From Neisseria sp. (GTDB lineage Bacteria; Pseudomonadota; Gammaproteobacteria; Burkholderiales; Neisseriaceae): 64,000 nt of DNA. A program made the position numbers and the translations under genes. The notes under the pieces were generated by a model. The model did not search any database. It saw nothing but the letters and a program-made list of their open reading frames with translations, and was not told where the DNA came from. Shown here piece after piece: positions 26,136 through 34,945 of the stretch. Within the stretch, counting starts at the first letter, position 1. The number at the start of each line of letters is the position of its first letter. The stretch is taken from the NCBI RefSeq assembly GCF_030527965.1, contig NZ_JAUMZU010000001.1, positions 1 through 64,000 of the forward strand, written 5' to 3'.

Positions 26136-27470
26136 TTAGGCTTTGGTTTTGTCACGGCCGTGTTTTTTTGCCGGTGCGCCGTCGGTTTTCTTGTTTTTTT
26201 TGAAACCATCTTTGTTTTTGAAGCCGCCGTCTTTACGACCCCATTTTTTGTCTTTGCCCGCGCCGTCGTTTTTATCGCGCCAGCCGCCTTTTCCTTTGGG
26301 CTTGCCGCTGCCCGGCTTGCTACGTTTGCGGGTCGGCTCCAAGCCTTCGATGGTCATTTCGGGCAGTTTGCGGCCGATGTATTTTTCAATTTTGTGCACT
26401 TTGACGTGTTCGCCCACTTCGGCAAAGCTAACGGCAAGGCCAGTTCTTCCGGCGCGGCCGGTACGACCGATGCGGTGAACGTAATCTTCCGATTGCTTGG
26501 GCAGATCGTAATTGATAACGTGGGTAATGGTAGGAACGTCGATTCCGCGTGCGGCTACATCGGTGGCAACCAGAATTTTGCAGCGGCCTTTGCGCAAGTC
26601 CATCAGCGTGCGGTTGCGCCAGCCTTGCGGCATGTCGCCGTGCAGGCAGTTGGAGGCGAAGCCTTTTTCGTATAAATCGTCGGCCAATACTTCGGTCATC
26701 GCTTTGGTTGAGGTGAAAATCACGCATTGGTCGATGTTGGCATCGCGCAAGATATGGTCGAGCAAGCGGTCTTTATGGCGTTTGTCGTCGCAATATAACA
26801 ATTGCTCTTCGATTTTCCCTTGATCATCAACGCGTTGGATTTCGATGACTTCGGGATTTTTGGTTAGTTTGCGTGCCAATTTGCCTACGGCGCCGTCCCA
26901 TGTGGCGGAAAAGAGCAGCGTTTGGCGGCTTTCGGGGGTGGCGGCGACAATGGTTTCGATGTCGTCGATAAAGCCCATGTCGAGCATGCGGTCGGCTTCG
27001 TCGAGAATCAGAACTTCCAAGCGGTTGAAATCGACCTTGCCGCTGCGCATCAAATCCATCAGACGGCCAGGCGTGGCCACCACCAAATCAACCGGTTTGT
27101 TTAACGCGCGAATCTGCTGGCCGAACGAAGCACCGCCCACCACGGTTACGGTGCGGAACCATTTCATGTTGCGCGCATAAGCCTGCGCGTTTTTTTCCAC
27201 TTGCGCGGCGAGCTCGCGGGTAGGCGCCAGCACCAATGCGCGCGGACCGTTGCCGGGTTTTTCGCTGCGTTTGGTCAGGCGTTGCAGGGTGGGAAGCAGA
27301 AAAGCGGCTGTTTTGCCGGAGCCGGTTTGTGCGCCCGCCATAATGTCGCGGTCATCCAGCGCGGCGGGAATGGCTTGGGCTTGAATCGGTGTGGGTGATT
27401 CGTAGCCTTCTGTTTTAAGGGCGGAAAGAATGTTTTTATCGTGCAGTAAATCGCTGAATTTAATGGACAT
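26136..27470 (-). CDS. rhlE: DEAD-box RNA helicase, RhlE-like
   Basis: 444 residues from ATG 27470 (MSIKFSDLLHDKNIL), which follows AGGAACC; the open frame upstream to 27593 has no family-like sequence. All motor motifs are present: Q-motif GYESPTPIQAQAIP, AQTGSGKTA (Walker A), PTRELA, TPGRL, LDEADRML, SATWD, and HRIGRTGRAGR. The last ~75 residues are a Lys/Gly-rich basic tail for RNA binding. It probably acts in ribosome assembly or RNA turnover. A leader region of up to ~300 bases with several hairpins precedes it. Confidence 0.9.
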   Translation of the reverse strand: MSIKFSDLLHDKNILSALKTEGYESPTPIQAQAIPAALDDRDIMAGAQTGSGKTAAFLLPTLQRLTKRSEKPGNGPRALVLAPTRELAAQVEKNAQAYARNMKWFRTVTVVGGASFGQQIRALNKPVDLVVATPGRLMDLMRSGKVDFNRLEVLILDEADRMLDMGFIDDIETIVAATPESRQTLLFSATWDGAVGKLARKLTKNPEVIEIQRVDDQGKIEEQLLYCDDKRHKDRLLDHILRDANIDQCVIFTSTKAMTEVLADDLYEKGFASNCLHGDMPQGWRNRTLMDLRKGRCKILVATDVAARGIDVPTITHVINYDLPKQSEDYVHRIGRTGRAGRTGLAVSFAEVGEHVKVHKIEKYIGRKLPEMTIEGLEPTRKRSKPGSGKPKGKGGWRDKNDGAGKDKKWGRKDGGFKNKDGFKKNKKTDGAPAKKHGRDKTKA

Positions 27471-27781
27471 GAGGTTCCTAAAAACGGCAACAATGCCTTC
27501 CGCCCGCAAAGTGGGTGGCCTGAAGCTGGGATAAAGAGGGATGGCTTTAAAGGTTGTCGCAAGCGCGGCGGCTTGTGTTAACATCGGCGACAACCTGCAA
27601 TCGGATGGTTTCGCCGCTCGGCGGGAAACCCAAAAGAAAAGCCTTATCTTGAAGATAGGCGCACAGTTGGCTGAAGACGATGGCTTCGAAAATGTGAGGG
27701 CAGATAATAGAGGGTTTGGGTGGCAGGGTCAAGCAAAATTCATGCTTCTGTCTTTCAGACAGGCATCGGGTGTTTCAAAAT
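27471..27781. other. 311-bp gene-free stretch with three successive hairpins
   Basis: Between the divergent DEAD-box and ygjP-like genes. It holds three inverted repeats: AGGTTGTCGC (27551-27560) with GCGACAACCT (27587-27596); GGTTTCGCCG (27607-27616) with CGGC-GG-GAAACC (27619-27630); and GCCTTATCTT with GAAGATAGGC (27641-27660, one bulge). A reversed TGCCTGTCTGAA-like element lies near 27,755. It may be the structured 5' leader of the helicase gene or a small RNA; short open frames here look like chance. Confidence 0.5.
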
Positions 27782-28468
27782 ATGGTTCAAAAAACACATA
27801 CTCTACAAAACGGGCGACGCATTGCTTTGCAGCTTAAGCGCAGCGCGAAGAAAAATATCATTATGCGGCCGGTTTCGGCCGATGCAATCAGCGTGAACAT
27901 TCCGCCTTTTCTCAGCGAGAGCCGTTTGATGGCGTGGCTGCTGCAAAACGAGCATCATGTATTGGATTTGTTGTCGCGCGAGATGCCTGCTGCAAGGGAA
28001 GGCCTGCCTGCCTATGTGTGGTATCGCGGCGAACGTTATGGTTTGGGCGAACATGATGAGGCTTTTATTGGGCTGTCGGAAAAGCGCTTTTTGCTGCCGC
28101 GCGGTAATCCGGCGGCGCAAAAAGGCCATTTCAGCCGCTATCTGAAGGCGCGGGCAGAAGAGGTTTTACTGCCGCGTTTGCGTTGCCATGCGGAAAGCAC
28201 GGGATTCCAACCAGCGGCAACGGCTTTATCCGATGCGAAAACTTTTTGGGGCGTGTGCCGTGCGCGCACCGGCATACGCTTGAATTGGCGATTAATCGGC
28301 GCGCCGGATTTTGTGTTGGATTATGTCTGCATTCATGAACTTTGCCATTTGCGCCAAGCCAATCACAGCCCGAAATTTTGGGCTTTGGTTGACGGTTTAA
28401 CGCCGCACACCGCCGCAGCGAAAGCTTGGCTGAAGCGGCATGGCAACGAATTGTTTATATTGGGCTGA
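27782..28468 (+). CDS. YgjP-like zinc metallopeptidase (DUF45/SprT-like)
   Basis: 228 residues from ATG 27782 (MVQKTHTLQNGRRI); the open frame upstream runs through an uptake sequence and is unlikely to be coding. The zinc motif HELCHLRQANHSPKFW (about 184-199) is the YgjP form of HExxH plus a third His. The middle has SDAKTFWGVCRARTGIRLNWRL, typical of the family. Cytoplasmic, function unknown. It probably forms an operon with the small glutaredoxin-like gene 36 bases downstream. Confidence 0.85.
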   Translation: MVQKTHTLQNGRRIALQLKRSAKKNIIMRPVSADAISVNIPPFLSESRLMAWLLQNEHHVLDLLSREMPAAREGLPAYVWYRGERYGLGEHDEAFIGLSEKRFLLPRGNPAAQKGHFSRYLKARAEEVLLPRLRCHAESTGFQPAATALSDAKTFWGVCRARTGIRLNWRLIGAPDFVLDYVCIHELCHLRQANHSPKFWALVDGLTPHTAAAKAWLKRHGNELFILG

Positions 28469-28504
28469 TTAGGGAGCTCGCTTGAAATTGGAAACGGATG
28501 GAAA

Positions 28505-28750
28505 ATGAAGCTGACGCTTATGTTTCGCGAATATTGCAGCCTTTGTCATAAGATGCGTGATGAATTGTTGCGGCTGCAACCGGAATACGGGTTTGAGCTG
28601 GCGCAATTCGATGTGGACGACGATGCCGCTCTGGAAGAAAAATATAACGAACTGGTGCCGGTTTTGCTGCATGGGGAAACGGAAATTTGCCATTGGCATT
28701 TAGACGAACCGAAGCTGCGCGCTTATCTGGATGATTTGATTCGGGCATAA
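28505..28750 (+). CDS. Glutaredoxin/thioredoxin-like small protein (DUF836)
   Basis: 81 residues. MKLTLMFREYCSLCHKMRDEL contains a CxxC (Cys11, Cys14) in a thioredoxin-like context; the later VPVLL segment supplies the cis-proline position. It is likely a glutaredoxin-like redox protein of unknown partner. It lies 36 bases after the ygjP-like gene. A single uptake sequence follows at ~28,757. Confidence 0.82.
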   Translation: MKLTLMFREYCSLCHKMRDELLRLQPEYGFELAQFDVDDDAALEEKYNELVPVLLHGETEICHWHLDEPKLRAYLDDLIRA

Positions 28751-28813
28751 AATCTATGCCTGTCTGAACATATTTTCAGAAAATTTCAGCATAATTGAAA
28801 CTTAACTACATTA

Positions 28814-28837
28814 AATATTTGCTTAAACGCAAATATT
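28814..28837. repeat. Inverted repeat upstream of the transporter gene
   Basis: AATATTTGC, a 6-base loop (TTAAAC) and GCAAATATT: exact 9-bp arms, about 75 bases before ATG 28911. It could be an operator or a small hairpin. No matching regulator is known. Confidence 0.5.
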
Positions 28838-28910
28838 GGTGATTGCGGCATAGTTTGACTTAGTTGATTGTAGTAAAATTTCTTTATCTATAATGATTAG
28901 GAGTCGAAGT

Positions 28911-30506
28911 ATGACGGCGATTGCAGAGTTTCTCGCCTCTCAGCCGTTGCTGGCGCTGTTTATTACCATTGCGTTGGGCTACGGATTGGGTGCGGTAAGC
29001 ATTAAGGGGTTTTCCCTCGGGTCGGGAGCGGTATTGTTCGTCGGGCTGGCGATTGGCGCGTTGGCGCCCAAATCCGCCTTGCCCAATACGGTGGGTGCAT
29101 TAGGCTTGCTGCTGTTTCTTTACGGCGTCGGCATTGCCTACGGCGCCCACTTTTTTAAAGGCCTGACCAGCCCAGAGGGCATCCGCTCCAATCTGGCTTC
29201 GATTATCGGCGTTTTGCTGGCATTGGGTGCGATGCTGCTGGCGGTAAAATTTATGCCCGGCGTGGCGTTGCCTGAAGCGATGGGCGCGTTTGCCGGCGCC
29301 GGCACCAGTACGTCGGCCTTGCAAGCGGCGATGGCGGTAACGGGCGACAGCATTCCGGCAACCGGCTATTCGGTTGCTTATCCGTTGGGTGTGGCGATAC
29401 CGATTCTGATTTTGGGGCTGTATAACGCATGGTTCAAGCCGAAAATTGCGCCGCAGGAGCGGATTTCGCTGCAAATGTATGCGGTTCGGGTTGAGAATGC
29501 TTATGTGGTGGGTAAAACGCTGGAGGAATTGTCGAATTGGCTGCCGAAAGGGGTCGATGCTTCTACCGTGAGCCGCGATGGTCAGACCCACTCGGCCGAA
29601 GTGCACGGCGAATTGGCGCTGAACGACGTGGTGTTGATTACCGGTGTCGACGGCAAGGTGATGGAAGAAGCGGAAAAAATGATCGGGGTGCGTGTGGGCG
29701 ATACTTTCCGCCGCAGCTACGGCGAGCTCGATTATCTGCGCTTGTTCGTTTCAAACCCTAATATGTCGGGCAAAACCATACGCGAAGTCAAGCAGATGCT
29801 GAAATTTGAAACCAGCATTTTGCATTTGCGCCGCAATGATGAAGACATCACCACCAACCTTGATTTACGCCTTGAATTGGGCGATCAGATCGGTCTTTTG
29901 GCTGCCATCGAAAACATCCGCGATTTGCGCCGCGTGTTCGGCGATTCGGTACGAGCCGGCGGCGAACTGGGGTTTGCTTCGGTCGGTGTGGGCGCGGCAT
30001 TGGGTTTGGCCGTAGGCGCGATTCCTTTATATCTGCCGGGCTTGGGTCGCTTCACTTTCGGTTTTGCCGGTTTGCTGGTGGTTGCGCTGTTTCTGGGTAT
30101 GCGGCGGCGCACCGGCCGGTTTGTGTGGTCGATGCCGATTCAGGCCAATTTGGCCATCCGCAATTTCGGGCTGACTTTGTTTTTGGCTCAGGTGGGCATG
30201 TCTTCCGGCCAGACCTTCGTCAACACGGTTTCCCAAAACGGCCTGACTTATTTGCTGCTGGCCGCGCTGTTGGCTGCGGTATTGACCATTGCCGTATTGA
30301 TACTGACGGTTTATGTGTTCAAAATTCCGTTTGACTTGGCTGCCGGCGTGGTATCCGGCGCAACCGGCAATCCTGCGATTCTTGCGTTTACCAGCCGCAC
30401 GCTCGGCACCGATAAGCCGGATATCGGCTATGCGATGATTTTCCCGTCGATGACGATTCTGAAAATCATCGTGGTGCAGGTGGTTGGCGCCATCGGTTTG
30501 GGATAG
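28911..30506 (+). CDS. AspT/YidE-type membrane transporter (aspartate-alanine exchanger family)
   Basis: 531 residues from ATG 28911, chosen because AGGAG (28899-28903) is 7 bases upstream; ATG 28893 would add six residues. About ten membrane segments are split into two halves with two TrkA-C-like regulatory domains between (about residues 205-370: SLQMYAVRVENAYVVGKTLEEL, then LRLFVSNPNMSGKTIREV). The conserved FAGAGTSTSALQAA and SGATGNPAIL are the paired GAGxTxTP-like stretches of the family. It likely exchanges amino or organic acids; the substrate is unknown. Confidence 0.85.
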   Translation: MTAIAEFLASQPLLALFITIALGYGLGAVSIKGFSLGSGAVLFVGLAIGALAPKSALPNTVGALGLLLFLYGVGIAYGAHFFKGLTSPEGIRSNLASIIGVLLALGAMLLAVKFMPGVALPEAMGAFAGAGTSTSALQAAMAVTGDSIPATGYSVAYPLGVAIPILILGLYNAWFKPKIAPQERISLQMYAVRVENAYVVGKTLEELSNWLPKGVDASTVSRDGQTHSAEVHGELALNDVVLITGVDGKVMEEAEKMIGVRVGDTFRRSYGELDYLRLFVSNPNMSGKTIREVKQMLKFETSILHLRRNDEDITTNLDLRLELGDQIGLLAAIENIRDLRRVFGDSVRAGGELGFASVGVGAALGLAVGAIPLYLPGLGRFTFGFAGLLVVALFLGMRRRTGRFVWSMPIQANLAIRNFGLTLFLAQVGMSSGQTFVNTVSQNGLTYLLLAALLAAVLTIAVLILTVYVFKIPFDLAAGVVSGATGNPAILAFTSRTLGTDKPDIGYAMIFPSMTILKIIVVQVVGAIGLG

Positions 30507-30520
30507 CCGCCCACTTGTAA

Positions 30521-30555
30521 AAAATGCCTGTCTGAATTTTTCAGACAGGCATTTT
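30521..30555. terminator. Paired uptake sequences between the transporter and XRE genes
   Basis: AAAATGCCTGTCTGAA and its reverse complement around TTT, followed by TTTATC: a bidirectional terminator for convergent genes. Confidence 0.85.
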
Positions 30556-30831
30556 TTATCCTATCATGGCCAGTCTGGCTTCGGGCGGCAACAACAATTG
30601 GTAAGCAGGCACGCCGAGTGCGGTCGCCATTTTTTCGATATTGGAAAGCGCAATGTTCCAGCGTTTGCGTTCCACTGCCGAAACATAAGTTCGGTCGAGC
30701 CCGCATTGGCGGGCGAGCTCTTCTTGCGACCAGCCTTTATTAACGCGGAACAGGCGCATGTTGTAAGCCAAAACGGCGCGTAAGTCGGAAGAATCGGGTA
30801 GCTCGGTGGGGGCTTGCAGTTTGCTGGTCAT
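30556..30831 (-). CDS. XRE-family helix-turn-helix regulator
   Basis: 91 residues from ATG 30831, which is 6 bases after AGGA; ATG 30837 abuts the AAAGGA and is less likely. HTH_3 domain at about 18-78: LAYNMRLFRVNKGWSQEELA, GLDRTYVSAVERKRWN (recognition helix), SNIEKMATALGV. DNA-binding repressor type; targets unknown. No toxin partner is adjacent. Confidence 0.85.
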   Translation of the reverse strand: MTSKLQAPTELPDSSDLRAVLAYNMRLFRVNKGWSQEELARQCGLDRTYVSAVERKRWNIALSNIEKMATALGVPAYQLLLPPEARLAMIG

Positions 30832-30886
30832 GGACATTCCTTTGAATTTGTTTCAACGGATTTTACTTCACATTTATTTAAACGCC

Positions 30887-30930
30887 AATGCCTGTCTGAA
30901 AAAACCTGTATGGCTTTTCAGACAGGCATT
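30887..30930. repeat. Paired uptake sequences in a divergent promoter region
   Basis: AATGCCTGTCTGAAAA (30887-30902) and TTTTCAGACAGGCATT (30915-30930), 12-base loop. It sits between the starts of the XRE gene and radC, which diverge, so it does not end any annotated gene. Confidence 0.85.
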
Positions 30931-31037
30931 TCTCTTGCAGCGTTTACAACATCATAGCGGTTTGCATCAGGCGCTTTTTTGGATAAACTTACTTGAGAAA
31001 CTATTGTTTAAAATGATTTTAAAATGGGAAAACGATT

Positions 31038-31712
31038 ATGAGCATCAAAAACTGGCCGCAGGGCGAGCGGCCGCGGGAAAAATTATTAGCGAGCGGAGCG
31101 GCAGCGTTAAGCGATGCGGAATTGCTGGCCATTTTGCTGCGGGTAGGCACGAAGGGCATGAGCGCGGTGGATTTGGCGCGCTATTTATTGCAGGAATTCG
31201 GCAGCTTAGGTCGGTTGATGAATGCGGATGCAAAATCGTTGGCCAAACATAAAGGCATGGGGCTGGCGAGTTACACTCAATTCGCTGTGGTAAAAGAGGT
31301 TGGTCGGCGGGTGTTGGGCGAGGAATTGCAACAAGCGCCGGTATTCGGCCAATCGCAGGCGGTGGCCGATTTTCTCCGTTTGCATCTAGGGCGGGAGCAG
31401 GTGGAAATCACCTTGGCGTTGTTACTTAACGGGCATAACCAGCTGATCAAATCGGTGGAGCTGGCGCGAGGAACGGTGGCTGAAAATACGGTTTATGTGC
31501 GCGAAGTGGTTAAATTGGCGCTGGATAACGGCGCCAGCGGCATGATTATCGCGCATAACCATCCCGGCGGTTCGCCCGAACCTTCGGCGGCGGATATCGC
31601 GTTTACCAGTCGGCTGAAAGCGGCTTTGGCATTGGTTGACGTGGTTTTGCTGGATCATTTTGTGATTACCTCGGCTGAGGCGGTATCGTTTGCCGAACAG
31701 CGTTTGTTGTAA
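31038..31712 (+). CDS. radC: RadC-family JAB/MPN protein
   Basis: 224 residues: an N-terminal helix-hairpin-helix-like part (GERPREKLLASGAAALSDAELLAILLR) and a C-terminal JAB domain with the metal motif IIAHNHPGGSPEPSAAD (His-x-His ... Asp). Annotated as DNA repair by tradition; the true role is unsettled. It stands alone. Confidence 0.92.
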   Translation: MSIKNWPQGERPREKLLASGAAALSDAELLAILLRVGTKGMSAVDLARYLLQEFGSLGRLMNADAKSLAKHKGMGLASYTQFAVVKEVGRRVLGEELQQAPVFGQSQAVADFLRLHLGREQVEITLALLLNGHNQLIKSVELARGTVAENTVYVREVVKLALDNGASGMIIAHNHPGGSPEPSAADIAFTSRLKAALALVDVVLLDHFVITSAEAVSFAEQRLL

Positions 31713-31768
31713 GGCAGGCTTGGGTATACAATGCTTGTCTGAAAACATGAGTTGAAAAGGATGGGCTG

Positions 31769-32302
31769 ATGGATTTAACCGAAACCCAAATTGGTTCGGA
31801 ACCGATTTTTCAAGGTACTTTCGTATCGATTGCCAGAGATAAAGTGCGCCTGCCCAACGGCAATGAAAGCCATCGGGTTGTGATACGTCATCCCGGCGCG
31901 GCCTGCGTGTTGGCGGTTACGTCGGATGACAAAGTGATTTTCGTGCGGCAATGGCGTTATGCCTGCGGCAAGGCTATGCTGGAATTGCCGGCCGGCAAGT
32001 TGGAGGCGGGTGAAGATCCGGCATTATGCGCCTTGCGCGAGTTGGCGGAAGAAACGCCGTTTGCCGCCGAGCGGGTTGAGTTGGTGAGAGTTTTTTATAC
32101 TGCTCCCGGCTTTTGCGATGAGAAAATGTATCTCTACCGTGCGATTAATGTGAGCGAAACCAGCAATCTGCAACCGGATCAGGATGAATTTGTGGAAACC
32201 GTGGTATTGAGTCGGCAAGAAGTGTTGCAAGCCTTGCAAAACGGCGAAATCGAAGACGCTAAAACGCTTATCGGCCTGCAAGATTGGCTGTTGAAAGGTT
32301 AG
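31769..32302 (+). CDS. Nudix hydrolase, ADP-ribose pyrophosphatase type
   Basis: 177 residues with a complete Nudix box from Gly76: GKLEAGEDPALCALRELAEE follows the G-x5-E-x7-REx2EE pattern. VRQWRYACGKAMLELPAGKLEAGE is typical of NudF-like ADP-ribose diphosphatases. AAAGGATGGGCTG precedes ATG 31769. It lies 4 bases before gloB, so the two are cotranscribed. Confidence 0.87.
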   Translation: MDLTETQIGSEPIFQGTFVSIARDKVRLPNGNESHRVVIRHPGAACVLAVTSDDKVIFVRQWRYACGKAMLELPAGKLEAGEDPALCALRELAEETPFAAERVELVRVFYTAPGFCDEKMYLYRAINVSETSNLQPDQDEFVETVVLSRQEVLQALQNGEIEDAKTLIGLQDWLLKG

Positions 32303-32306
32303 CTTT

Positions 32307-33059
32307 ATGCAGATTGTACCGATTCCTGCGTTAAGCGACAACTATATCTGGCTGATTCGGTCGGGCAATGAAGCGGTGTGCGTTGATCCGGGCGAAGCCG
32401 CGCCGGTAGCGGCTTATTTAGCTCAGCATGGCTTGGTTTTGCGCCAAATTTGGATTACCCACCATCATCACGACCATATCGACGGGATAGCGGATTTGCG
32501 CCGCCTCTTTCCAGAATGCAAAGTGTATGGCAATGACGACATTGCGGCGGCAACCGATTATGTGGCGGAAGGCAGCGAAGTGGGTTTTTGCGGTGAAACT
32601 GCCCGTGTCTGGTATGTGCCCGGTCATACCGGCCGGCATCTGGCGTATTTGCTGCTGCTTTCCGGCCGTTATCATGTATTTTGCGGCGATACTTTATTCA
32701 GTGCCGGGTGCGGTCGCGTGTTTACCGGCACGGTAGCGCAGCTTTACGGCAGCATGCAACGTTTCAACAGTTTGCCTGCCGATACTTTGTTTTATCCCGC
32801 GCACGAATACACGGCATCAAACTTGTGCTTTGCCATCCATATCGAACCGGATAATCAGCCGGCGATTGAGGCACTTGCTTTGGCTGAAAAATCTAAGCCG
32901 ACGCTGCCCGTAACCCTAGCGCACGAGCGGCGGGTCAATCCTTTTTTAAGAACCGGCAACGCAGCTTTGGCCAAGCGGGTGGAAGCCTTATCGGAAACCG
33001 TGTTAAACGATGAAGCGGAAATATTTGCTGCCTTGAGGGCATTGAAAAATTCGTTTTGA
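32307..33059 (+). CDS. gloB: Hydroxyacylglutathione hydrolase (glyoxalase II)
   Basis: 250 residues of the metallo-beta-lactamase fold. It hydrolyses S-lactoylglutathione in methylglyoxal detoxification. Metal motif THHHHDHIDG (about 51-60); further ligands in VPGHTGRHLAYL, FCGDTLFSAGCGR and YPAHEYT. The C-terminal glyoxalase II helical part is present. Directly after the Nudix gene. Confidence 0.93.
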   Translation: MQIVPIPALSDNYIWLIRSGNEAVCVDPGEAAPVAAYLAQHGLVLRQIWITHHHHDHIDGIADLRRLFPECKVYGNDDIAAATDYVAEGSEVGFCGETARVWYVPGHTGRHLAYLLLLSGRYHVFCGDTLFSAGCGRVFTGTVAQLYGSMQRFNSLPADTLFYPAHEYTASNLCFAIHIEPDNQPAIEALALAEKSKPTLPVTLAHERRVNPFLRTGNAALAKRVEALSETVLNDEAEIFAALRALKNSF

Positions 33060-33088
33060 TGCTGGTGATGAAAAGCATTATGGCAAAT

Positions 33089-33127
33089 AAAATGCCTGTC
33101 TGAAAACCTGTTTCAGACAGGCATTTT
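33089..33127 (+). terminator. Paired uptake sequences after gloB
   Basis: AAAATGCCTGTCTGAAA and its reverse complement around ACCTG. Confidence 0.85.
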
Positions 33128-33301
33128 ACTGCGCGTGAGCAGCAAAATTAGGAGGTAAAACGGCGAATGATTAAAAATAACGGAGCAGGGCGGGTAGCGT
33201 TGTTACGGAAATCACGTCGAAAGCCCGATGCAGTGGAATGATTGGGTTTATTCACTATATAATAGACCGCTTTGAAAACAACTTTAAAGAAAGCATGCGT
33301 T

Positions 33302-34207
33302 ATGTGGTTTAAGCAAATCAGTTTTTATTCCCTCACTCCGGAAAAACTGCCAACACTGGAAACATTGGCAGATAAACTGGGCGAGGCAGAGTTTACGCCT
33401 TGTGCAGGGTTAGACTGGTTTAGCGAAGGCTTTGCCGCACCGGTTTCTTTTTCGCCGGAAGCGGTGTTTCCGGCTGAAAACACTTGGCGCGTTGCTTTGA
33501 AAAAAGAAGAAAAAGTGCTGCCGGCTGGCGTTATTCGCGATATTCTGGATGAAAAAGTAGCGGAAATCCAAAACGCCGAAGCGCGCAATGTCGGGCGCAA
33601 AGAAAAGCAGGAGCTGAAAGAGCAGATTACCGACGATTTATTACCGCGCGCCTTTACCCGCTCGGGGCGCGTGCAAGCGGTATTCGATACACGGCGCGGC
33701 TATCTGCTGGTCAACAACGCTTCCGCCAACAAAGCGGAAGGGCTGCTGACCAAGCTGCGTGAAGCGCTCGGCGGCTTGGAAGCGCGTTTGCCGAATACCC
33801 AACAATCGCCGGCCAGTTTGATGACCGAATGGCTGTTGCGCGGGGCTTGCGAGGGCGGCTTCGAGCTGGATAGCGACTGCGAGCTGAAAGGCAGCGGCGA
33901 TGTGGCGCCTACGGTAAAAGTGTCGAAACAGGATTTGACCGCCGATGAAGTGGTGCAGCATGTGAAAAACGGCAAAACCGTTACCCAGCTCGGCTTGGTA
34001 TGGCGCGAGCAGATTGCCTTTATTCTGACGCAGGATTTCACTTTAAAACGCATCCAATATTTAGACGTGCTTCAGGAAGAAGCGGAAAGCCACGGCGACG
34101 ATGCCGCCAGTTTGGCTTTTGCATCGCAGGTTTTGATGACGGAAAATATCGGCGCCATGTTGGATGAATTGGTCGGCTATCTGGGCGGATGGCAGAAATC
34201 ATCCTGA
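33302..34207 (+). CDS. rdgC: Recombination-associated protein RdgC
   Basis: 301 residues from ATG 33302 ([11 protein letters not shown], the family start); TTG 33272 upstream is not needed. RdgC is a ring-forming DNA-binding protein that restrains RecA; in Neisseria it affects pilin variation. Full length with [29 protein letters not shown] in the middle and TEWLLRG. A single uptake sequence (34216-34227) separates it from dcd. Confidence 0.94.
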   Translation: MWFKQISFYSLTPEKLPTLETLADKLGEAEFTPCAGLDWFSEGFAAPVSFSPEAVFPAENTWRVALKKEEKVLPAGVIRDILDEKVAEIQNAEARNVGRKEKQELKEQITDDLLPRAFTRSGRVQAVFDTRRGYLLVNNASANKAEGLLTKLREALGGLEARLPNTQQSPASLMTEWLLRGACEGGFELDSDCELKGSGDVAPTVKVSKQDLTADEVVQHVKNGKTVTQLGLVWREQIAFILTQDFTLKRIQYLDVLQEEAESHGDDAASLAFASQVLMTENIGAMLDELVGYLGGWQKSS

Positions 34208-34251
34208 ACTGGCGATGCCTGTCTGAAAACGATTTAACCAAGGAAAATACT

Positions 34252-34818
34252 ATGAGCATTAAATCCGATAAATGGATACGCCGGATGAGCGAGCAGCACG
34301 GCATGATTGAGCCGTTCGAGCCGAATCAGGTAAAAGAAGTAGACGGCCGCAGAATCATTTCTTACGGCACGTCCAGCTACGGCTACGATATCCGTTGCGC
34401 CAATGAATTTAAGATTTTTACCAATATCAACAGTACCATCGTCGATCCGAAAAATTTCGATCCGAAAAACTTTGTGACGATTGAAGACGATTGCTGCATT
34501 ATCCCGCCCAATTCTTTTGCGCTGGCGCGCACGGTGGAATATTTCCGCATCCCACGCAACGTGCTGACCGTGTGTTTGGGGAAATCAACTTACGCGCGCT
34601 GTGGCATCATCGTCAACGTTACGCCGTTCGAGCCGGAGTGGGAAGGTTATGTTACGCTGGAATTTTCCAATACCACGCCGCTGCCGGCCAAAATTTATGC
34701 CGGCGAAGGTGTGGCGCAGGTATTGTTTTTCGAAAGCGATGAAATTTGCGAAACCTCTTATAAAGACCGAAGCGGCAAATATATGGGGCAAACCGGAGTT
34801 ACCCTACCTAAAACCTGA
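34252..34818 (+). CDS. dcd: dCTP deaminase
   Basis: 188 residues from ATG 34252, after AAGGAAAAT. Makes dUTP from dCTP for thymidylate synthesis. Family motifs: SSYGYDIR (about 38-45), [16 protein letters not shown] (about 110-125) and [21 protein letters not shown] with the catalytic Glu. Ends at a strong terminator. Confidence 0.95.
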   Translation: MSIKSDKWIRRMSEQHGMIEPFEPNQVKEVDGRRIISYGTSSYGYDIRCANEFKIFTNINSTIVDPKNFDPKNFVTIEDDCCIIPPNSFALARTVEYFRIPRNVLTVCLGKSTYARCGIIVNVTPFEPEWEGYVTLEFSNTTPLPAKIYAGEGVAQVLFFESDEICETSYKDRSGKYMGQTGVTLPKT

Positions 34819-34833
34819 CGGGTGGGCCGATAA

Positions 34834-34873
34834 AAACCGGTTGGAGATTAAGCCGTTAATCTTCAACCGGTTT
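34834..34873 (+). terminator. 18-bp-stem terminator after dcd
   Basis: AAACCGGTTGGAGATTAA (34834-34851) pairs with TTAATCTTCAACCGGTTT (34856-34873), one G-U pair, loop GCCG. It isolates the rhs gene from dcd. Confidence 0.85.
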
Positions 34874-34945
34874 CGCATTTTTCATGAAACTTTTTCTCTT
34901 TTAGGCCGTCTAAATTTTATCTTTAATCCGTCTTATCTTCACATC

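Noticed and set aside
26109..26675. 188-residue plus-strand open frame opposite the DEAD-box gene
   Set aside because: Phe/Ala/Val-rich shadow of the basic tail and motor of the helicase gene, no start signal.
27547..27732. Minus-strand 61-residue open frame between the DEAD-box and ygjP-like genes
   Set aside because: It spans all three hairpins, has no clear ribosome site and no family I can name; more likely chance or leader RNA.
28855..28894. Promoter for the AspT-type gene (TTGACT or TTGATT with TATAAT at 28889)
   Set aside because: Spacing is poor (13 or 19 bases plus) and a start near 28,901 would cut off the ribosome site.
34601..34945. Rhs frame extended upstream into dcd
   Set aside because: It overlaps dcd and the dcd terminator; the DUF4150 domain begins at ATG 34946.
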